Source: Bacteroidota bacterium (GTDB lineage: Bacteria > Bacteroidota > Bacteroidia > Bacteroidales > JAGONC01). Taken from it: a stretch of DNA of 64,000 nt. Location: NCBI GenBank assembly GCA_022711405.1, contig JAKLFC010000006.1, forward strand, positions 62,001 to 126,000, written 5' to 3'. This document shows positions 58,597 to 64,000 of this stretch, piece after piece. Both the position numbers and the translations under genes were made by a program. Position 1 is the first letter of the stretch. Every line of letters begins with the position of its first letter. The notes under the pieces are model-generated. The model saw only the letters and a list, made by a program, of their open reading frames with translations. It did no database searches and was not told the origin of the DNA.

Positions 58597-58980
58597 TCAC
58601 CTTCTGCTTCGTATGTTCGTATGATGGATATTCATATCGGCTTTTTTACTTTTCAAAATGCTTGATAACATGGCGACACCTTGTTCTGTAAAAGCCATCG
58701 GAGCATATCGGGTTCCTCCCCAACTTGAGGTCACAAACTGTGACCTCAAGTTGACAAGCTCCTTATTATCAAGCGTGAACATAAAATCTGCGGGAAACCG
58801 TTCAATGTTTCGCTTAACTGCTTGTTTCAGTACTTTGGTCTCCACCTCATAGAGTTTTGCCAGATCGCTGTCCAGCATCACTTTCTCTCCACGGATAACA
58901 TAGATCTTGTTCATTATCACCTCTTCCGGCACCATCAATTCATTCATTTTATAAAGATCTAAATTCATAATCAAAATCAA
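58597..58980 (-). pseudogene. ORF6N gene with degraded C terminus
   Basis: 127 codons: same leader as the 57136 copy, then [41 protein letters not shown] and [33 protein letters not shown]. The expected AIEVNIxIMRAF motif and coiled-coil tail are lost at the end, probably by a small indel. It could still encode a short protein. Confidence 0.6.
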
Positions 58981-58993
58981 ATATCAAATATCC
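58911..58993 (-). repeat. 83-bp repeat: start region of ORF6N gene, copy 2
   Basis: Identical to 57351-57433, 1,560 bp apart in the same orientation. Confidence 0.9.
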
Positions 58994-59192
58994 CTGGCTT
59001 ACGCCAGGGCAGGCTGTTAATCATTCATCAGATATCTGCTACCGGTTAATACGGAAACTATCTGCTTTGTGACCCTATCTAATGAATCTTCCGCATACAA
59101 TGTTTTCTCCTGATTCCTGCTTTCGCAGGAATGACGCATCACCAAAGGGAGAGGAAGAGGGGCGCAGCAGTCATCCTCGCGTAAGCGAGGAT
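58992..59192. repeat. Group of short perfect hairpins (REP-like)
   Basis: CCCTGGC-TTAC-GCCAGGG (58992-59009), ATTCCTGC-TTTC-GCAGGAAT (59113-59132) and ATCCTCGC-GTAA-GCGAGGAT (59173-59192). The latter two are flanked by GGAATC-type ends and resemble paired REP or NEMIS-like repeats. The 58981-59303 gap holds no gene. Confidence 0.65.
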
Positions 59193-59237
59193 CGGAATCT
59201 ATTTTCGATAATGCAGATACACTGCACTGGTATGTGC

Positions 59238-59245
59238 TAGCTTTG
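59238..59245 (+). promoter_or_regulatory. -7 element for sbcDC
   Basis: TAGCTTTG matches TAnnTTTG, 58 bp before the sbcD ATG. Confidence 0.4.
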
Positions 59246-59303
59246 CAGTTTTCTTCGTAATATTGATAACAGGAAGACATAGAGAAAATTAAATCTGACT
59301 GCC

Positions 59304-60530
59304 ATGAAAATACTCCATACCTCTGACTGGCATCTGGGCAAGTCATTGGACAACCAAAAACGTTATGATGAATTCGACAGGTTTCTTGAATGGCTCATTG
59401 AGTTCATTGCCCATGAAAAAATTGATATTTTGCTGGTGGCCGGTGATATCTTCGACACCACCACCCCAAGCAACCGCGCGCAGGAACTGTACTACCGGTT
59501 CCTGGGAAAAGTTGCCAGGACCTGCTGCGGACATGTGGTGATCATCGGGGGCAACCATGACTCCCCCACCCTTCTTGATGCTCCTAAATCCATCCTGAAA
59601 GCGATCGATGTGCATGTAATGGGTTCTGTGACGGATAATCCTGAAGATGAGGTAATCGAACTTAAAAGCAAAAGCGGCGAAACACAAGCCATTGTCTGTG
59701 CCGTTCCATACCTGCGTGATCGCGATGTGCGAACGGTTTCTCCCGGGGAAGATCCCGGAGATAAGACCAAAAAACTCCTGGAGGGCATTGCCTCTCACTA
59801 TGAACACATTGCTCAAATCTCCAGGCGACTCAAAAGTGACAGGACTTCAGTACCCGTGATCGGGATGGGACATCTGTTCACCCGGAACGCAAGAACCATC
59901 GAGGGTGACGGTGTGAGGGAACTTTATATCGGGACGCTTGCACATATAGAAGAGAAAAAGATCTCTGAAGGATTCGATTACATGGCCCTCGGGCATCTGC
60001 ACATGGCCCAGAAGGCAGAAAATTCAGACATTGTACGGTATTCGGGCTCGCCCCTGCCCATGAGCTTTTCAGAAGCCGGTCAAACCAAAAAAGTGATCGT
60101 TGCCGAGTTCAAAGGCGATGTGCCTGTCATCACCGAACATCCTGTCCCCTGTTTCCAGGAATTAAAAAGATTATCCGGGGATATCGGGACCCTGACCAGC
60201 AGGATCGAGGAGCTTATCAACGAAGGGAGCCGGGCATGGCTGGAAATTGAAATAACCGCCTTCACTGCCGAAGCTAACCTGACCGATTATTTTGATAGCC
60301 TGCTGAAAGGATCCTCTCTTGAGATCCTGCGCATTAAAAACAGTGCCGTGGCAGAACGGGTGCTCAGCAGGGTAAATGAGACCGAGACCCTGGAAACGAT
60401 CGATCCCTACGTGGTTTTCACCCGGTGCCTCGATGCCGGTAATGTCCCGGAAGAAGACCGCGGTATCCTGATTGAAACCTATCATGAAGCCATGAACGCT
60501 ATACAAAATGCTGATACGAACGCAAACTGA
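59304..60530 (+). CDS. sbcD: SbcCD nuclease subunit D
   Basis: Mre11-type phosphoesterase subunit that cleaves hairpin and protein-blocked DNA ends with SbcC. The 408-aa protein has the metal-binding motifs HTSDWHLGKSL (residues 5-15), VAGDIFDTTTPSN, GGNHDSP, GMGHLF and GHLHMAQK, followed by the C-terminal capping part. sbcC starts 9 bp later. The pair follows the variable ORF6N segment and has its own promoter. Confidence 0.96.
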   Translation: MKILHTSDWHLGKSLDNQKRYDEFDRFLEWLIEFIAHEKIDILLVAGDIFDTTTPSNRAQELYYRFLGKVARTCCGHVVIIGGNHDSPTLLDAPKSILKAIDVHVMGSVTDNPEDEVIELKSKSGETQAIVCAVPYLRDRDVRTVSPGEDPGDKTKKLLEGIASHYEHIAQISRRLKSDRTSVPVIGMGHLFTRNARTIEGDGVRELYIGTLAHIEEKKISEGFDYMALGHLHMAQKAENSDIVRYSGSPLPMSFSEAGQTKKVIVAEFKGDVPVITEHPVPCFQELKRLSGDIGTLTSRIEELINEGSRAWLEIEITAFTAEANLTDYFDSLLKGSSLEILRIKNSAVAERVLSRVNETETLETIDPYVVFTRCLDAGNVPEEDRGILIETYHEAMNAIQNADTNAN

Positions 60531-60539
60531 TCCCTTACC

Positions 60540-63500
60540 ATGAAGATCATCCAAATCCGGTTTAAAAACCTGAATTCCCTGGTGGGAGAATGGTCCATCG
60601 ACTTCACGTCACCCGAATATGTTGAAGATGGTATCTTTGCAATCTCCGGGCCGACCGGTTCGGGGAAATCCACCATCCTGGACGCCATCAGCCTTGCCTT
60701 ATATGGTTGCACTCCAAGGCTGTCAACGATTTCCAAATCAACCAATGAGATCATGTCGCGGCAGACGGGGGAGTGTTTTGCCGAAGTAGTGTTCGAAACG
60801 GATGAAGGACAGTTCCGTGCCCACTGGAGCCAGCACCGTGCACGAAACAAGGCAAACGGTGAACTTCAGAATCCAAGACACGAAATATCCGAAGAAGGAT
60901 CGGGCCACATCCTGGCTTCCCAACTCAGAACAACAGAAGAAGTCGTGGTTTCTAAAACGGGTATGGACTTCAAACGTTTCACGCAATCCATGATGCTTGC
61001 CCAGGGAGGATTTGCCGCATTCCTTCAGGCCACGCCCGACGAACGCGCTCCCATTCTGGAACAGATTACAGGTACGGAGATCTATAGCTCTATCTCCAGG
61101 CATGTCTTTGAACGTCAAAAAGAAGAAAAAGGAAAACTGGACGCCCTGAAAGCGGAAATGACCGGAATTGTACTATTAAGCCCTGAAGAGGAAGAACAGG
61201 TAAAAAAATCCCTGGAAGAGAAAAACGGGGAAAAAGATACCCTGTCAGCAAAGATTGATCAGGTAGGTAAAGCCATTAACTGGCTGAATACGATCGGTGA
61301 ACTTAAAAATGAACTGAAAAACATATCACTGGACCAGGAAAAGTTGGATCGTGAATTCATTGCATTCGGTCCACAAAAAGAAATTCTCAAAAGGGCTCTC
61401 AGGGCCCTTCCCCTTGATGCCAAATTTTCCGCACTAACGGTCCTGAGGGATCTGCAAAAGAGGGATCTCGGGACACTGTCCGGTTTGCAACGGTCTCTTC
61501 CTGAACTGACAAAAGAACTGGAGACAGCACAGGAAAATTTCAATCGGGCTGAAAAAGTGTATGGCGATGCAGAAAACGAAAGGAGTAAGCTTCTTAAATT
61601 AACCACCCGTGTAAGGCTGATCGATCAGGATATCGCCCAGAAAGAAGACGCCTTGGCTACTTTCAGATCACAGATCGCCACCTTCAACCGGGAAAAAGCA
61701 ACGGAAGAGGCCAGGAAATCGAAAGCCTTATCGTCGATCGGTCAATTAGGCCTGGAATTGAAGGATATTGATGCGTTCCTGGATGCTTATCAGCCGGATG
61801 CAGCATTAGTGAGCGAATTTTCAGGGATCCGGGCGTCCATTCAGGGCCTGCTGGAGTCCCAACGTGTCCTGGCTAAGGCAAGTAGTGATCTGTCTGCCCA
61901 TGAACGATCCCTGGAAGAAAAGAAGAGCGAAATACAAAGGATTGAACTTGAACTGGCCCAGGCAAAAGAGACCCACAGGACGGACCAGCAAAACGTCACG
62001 GATGCACAGTTCACGATAGATCAGTTGCTTAACAAGCAGACAATCCAGGAAATCATCCGCAGAAAAGATGAGCTGTTGCTATATCTTGCTGAACTCAGGA
62101 AGATCGCCGACCTCGGGAGTGAACGGAATCAGCTGGAAGACGGTAAACCATGTCCGTTGTGCGGCTCGTTGCACCATCCCTTCGCGGAAGGCAATGTACC
62201 GCAGGCTACCGAATCAGAAAAGGAATTTGCAGCACTCATACTTCTGATCAGAAAGCACGAAGAAGCTGATCAAAGGCTTTCACTCCTGATGAAACAAGAG
62301 TCCCAGTCGGCTTCTGCGGTCAACAGGAAACAGCAGGAGCTGGAGCTTGCCGTGCAATCAAGGTCAGGCATTGAAGAAAATATCGCAAAAGGCAAGTCTG
62401 AGGTAAAAAACACCGCCACGACCGCTGACAGGGCATCGGCAAACCTTGTTCAGCTGCTCGAACCGTTTGGTATGCAAAAAATTCCCGGTAATGAGTCAGA
62501 GGCTGCGTTTATGATGAAAAATCTGGAGGTTCGTAGGAATGAATGGCAAAAAAAATCAGCGAGGAAGACTGAGATTGACCGGCTGATCACATCAGAAAAA
62601 GCCATTATCGGTGCATCCGATATTATGATCACTTCAAAAGTGAAAGATATCATGGGAAAAGAAAAGGAATCCAGAGATCTGGAAACCTTGCTGAATAAGA
62701 TCAGACAGGATCGGGCGAACCTGTTCGGGGATAAAGATGTGGATGAAGAGGAAACACGTAACCTTAACAGGTTGAATGAAGCCAGGGATGTAAAAGATAG
62801 AATATCAGCATCATTCCATGCAAAGGAGAAGGAAATTGAATCGCACCACCAACGGATAAACAACCTGGCTAAAGAAATCCGGACCAGGAAAGCCAATCTT
62901 GAAAAGGATGAGAACCATTTTAAAGAAAACCTTCTTGCGAAAGGATTTGCGGACGAAAAGGAGTACCAAACCTGCAGCATTCCCGCTGAAGAAAGAGCAG
63001 AACTTGAGGAGAAGGATAATGACCTCAGGACAAGGCAGGTACAGCTGGCAACCCGAAGGAAAGAAAAAGATGACAGCCTTCAACGGGAGCAATCCAGAAA
63101 GCTGACAGAAGAAGGTATGGATACCCTGCAGGAGAAGCTTGGCCTGTTCAAGGCAAATCACACTGCCGTTGTTGAGGAGACCGGGGCGCTGAATCAGAAG
63201 CTGAAAGCAAATCAGGAAAACAGGGTCAGGGGGTCGGAAATCAGCCGCAGGATAGACCTGCAGGATAAAGAACACAAACGCTGGGCAGCGCTCAACGGAT
63301 TGATCGGCTCTGCCGATGGAAAGAAGTACCGTAATTTCGCACAGGGACTAACGCTGGAGATCATGGTCTCCTATGCCAACATCCAGTTGGCAAAACTGAG
63401 TGACCGGTACCTGCTGACCCGTGACCGGGAAGATCCGCTTGAGCTGAAAGTGATCGACAATTACCAGGCGGGAGAGATCCGATCCACCAAGAATCTTTCC

Positions 63501-63806
63501 GGGGGGGAATCCTTTATTGTCAGTATGGCGCTGGCGCTTGGATTATCCGGGATGTCGAGCAAGAATGTCCGTGTGGATTCCCTTTTTCTCGACGAAGGCT
63601 TTGGCAGTCTGGATGAAGATGCGCTGGAGACGGCCCTGAGCACGCTGGCCAGCCTCCGCCAGGAAGGCAAGATGATCGGTGTGATCTCACATGTGGGCGC
63701 CATGAAAGAGCGCATCCATACCCAGATCGTAGTACGGCCGGTCAGGGAAGGGCGAAGCGCTCTCAGCGGGCCGGGATGCAATAAGATCGATGCAGATCAT
63801 TCATAA
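60540..63806 (+). CDS. sbcC: SbcCD nuclease subunit C (SMC-like ATPase)
   Basis: Rad50-type partner of SbcD. 1088 aa: Walker A GPTGSGKST near residues 38-46, long coiled coils on both sides of the zinc-hook CPLCGSLHHP (near residue 538), the ABC signature LSGGESFIVSMALALGLS and Walker B LFLDEGFGSLDEDAL at the C terminus, followed by the H-loop VISHVGAM. The length and symmetry (hook in the middle) are normal, so the gene is intact. Confidence 0.96.
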   Translation: MKIIQIRFKNLNSLVGEWSIDFTSPEYVEDGIFAISGPTGSGKSTILDAISLALYGCTPRLSTISKSTNEIMSRQTGECFAEVVFETDEGQFRAHWSQHRARNKANGELQNPRHEISEEGSGHILASQLRTTEEVVVSKTGMDFKRFTQSMMLAQGGFAAFLQATPDERAPILEQITGTEIYSSISRHVFERQKEEKGKLDALKAEMTGIVLLSPEEEEQVKKSLEEKNGEKDTLSAKIDQVGKAINWLNTIGELKNELKNISLDQEKLDREFIAFGPQKEILKRALRALPLDAKFSALTVLRDLQKRDLGTLSGLQRSLPELTKELETAQENFNRAEKVYGDAENERSKLLKLTTRVRLIDQDIAQKEDALATFRSQIATFNREKATEEARKSKALSSIGQLGLELKDIDAFLDAYQPDAALVSEFSGIRASIQGLLESQRVLAKASSDLSAHERSLEEKKSEIQRIELELAQAKETHRTDQQNVTDAQFTIDQLLNKQTIQEIIRRKDELLLYLAELRKIADLGSERNQLEDGKPCPLCGSLHHPFAEGNVPQATESEKEFAALILLIRKHEEADQRLSLLMKQESQSASAVNRKQQELELAVQSRSGIEENIAKGKSEVKNTATTADRASANLVQLLEPFGMQKIPGNESEAAFMMKNLEVRRNEWQKKSARKTEIDRLITSEKAIIGASDIMITSKVKDIMGKEKESRDLETLLNKIRQDRANLFGDKDVDEEETRNLNRLNEARDVKDRISASFHAKEKEIESHHQRINNLAKEIRTRKANLEKDENHFKENLLAKGFADEKEYQTCSIPAEERAELEEKDNDLRTRQVQLATRRKEKDDSLQREQSRKLTEEGMDTLQEKLGLFKANHTAVVEETGALNQKLKANQENRVRGSEISRRIDLQDKEHKRWAALNGLIGSADGKKYRNFAQGLTLEIMVSYANIQLAKLSDRYLLTRDREDPLELKVIDNYQAGEIRSTKNLSGGESFIVSMALALGLSGMSSKNVRVDSLFLDEGFGSLDEDALETALSTLASLRQEGKMIGVISHVGAMKERIHTQIVVRPVREGRSALSGPGCNKIDADHS

Positions 63807-63819
63807 ATTCAGTACCTTT

Positions 63820-63853
63820 AATCCAGTCTTGTGAGGTAAATCACACTGGGATT
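63820..63853 (+). terminator. Weak hairpin after sbcC
   Basis: AATCCAG...TGTGA-GGTAAA-TCACA...CTGGGATT forms 7 + 5 pairs with bulges, 14 bp after the sbcC stop. No T-run follows, so it would be a weak or different type of signal. Confidence 0.3.
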
Positions 63854-63907
63854 CAGTAGAAAATTGAACGATGGCTCGAAAGTTCCATTTTATTAGTTGA
63901 AACAAAC

Positions 63908-64000
63908 ATGGACCTGCCCCTGAAGAAAGACCTGCCCGTTCATTTGCTTGCAGCATGTTTCAACAACACGTCTGCGACGTATAAGTTCTACTGGTTATTG
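63908..64000 (+). CDS. Start of a probable HNH-endonuclease-family gene (cut by edge)
   Basis: The first 31 codons read MDLPLKKDLPVHLLAACF, then NNTSATYKFYWLL. The FNNTSATYKFYWLL segment reminds me of the N terminus of Bacteroidota HNH-domain endonucleases, but nothing catalytic is visible yet. The function call is weak. Confidence 0.45.
   Translation, partial: MDLPLKKDLPVHLLAACFNNTSATYKFYWLL

Overview
The window looks like a chromosomal piece of a member of the Bacteroidota. Four things point there: C-terminal Por/T9SS sorting domains on several secreted proteins, a GldA-type ABC ATPase, a TonB receptor/DUF4249 pair, and repeated TAnnTTTG-type -7 promoter elements upstream of genes. The tmRNA tag ends ENNFALAA, which also fits. 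Most of the window is near 50% GC by eye. The stretch from about 19.9 to 25.5 kb is much more AT-rich and looks acquired. No rRNA or tRNA gene was recognised apart from tmRNA.

Layout. 0-3.6 kb: edge membrane protein, gldA, metK and a small T9SS protein. 3.7-7.3 kb: two tandem Omp28-like, thioredoxin-fold T9SS proteins. The first has an in-frame TGA exactly where the second has the first Cys of its CxxC motif, followed by a SECIS-like hairpin; it is a candidate secreted selenoprotein and the main discovery here. 7.3-13.5 kb: hutU, a MEMO-family protein, a GxxExxY gene inside a 45-bp inverted repeat, an NhaD/ArsB-type transporter and an MBL hydrolase. Two near-identical GC-rich palindromes in opposite orientation lie at the edges of this block. 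13.6-19.9 kb: PLP decarboxylase, phosphopantetheinyl transferase, DUF1573 protein, a 921-aa T9SS adhesin-like protein and a six-repeat small secreted protein. 20-26.3 kb: type II restriction-modification pair, two secreted proteins, and a LytTR regulator divergent from a histidine kinase with an FG-GAP-like sensor. The GC shift ends inside that kinase gene.

26.3-40 kb is mostly housekeeping: ECF sigma factor and glycosyltransferase, tgt, LptF/G permease, ispE, GH3 protein, deoxynucleoside kinase, kdsB, HU-like/SPOR protein, trmB, an alkyltransferase-like protein, a fused E1 dehydrogenase and a flavodoxin. 40-48.6 kb: outer-membrane protein, TonB receptor plus DUF4249 lipoprotein, purB, glycosyltransferase, DUF5606, pyrK and pyrD. 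48.8-55.2 kb: zinc-ribbon protein, LemA, M48 protease, an NtrC-like regulator without a DNA-binding domain, a membrane adenylate cyclase and a tandem universal stress protein, apparently a stress/signalling cluster.

55.3-59.3 kb: tmRNA (ssrA), then a variable region with an unknown gene, four ORF6N-domain genes or remnants, direct repeats and palindromic elements. 59.3-63.8 kb: sbcD-sbcC. The window ends in the first codons of a probable HNH-family gene.
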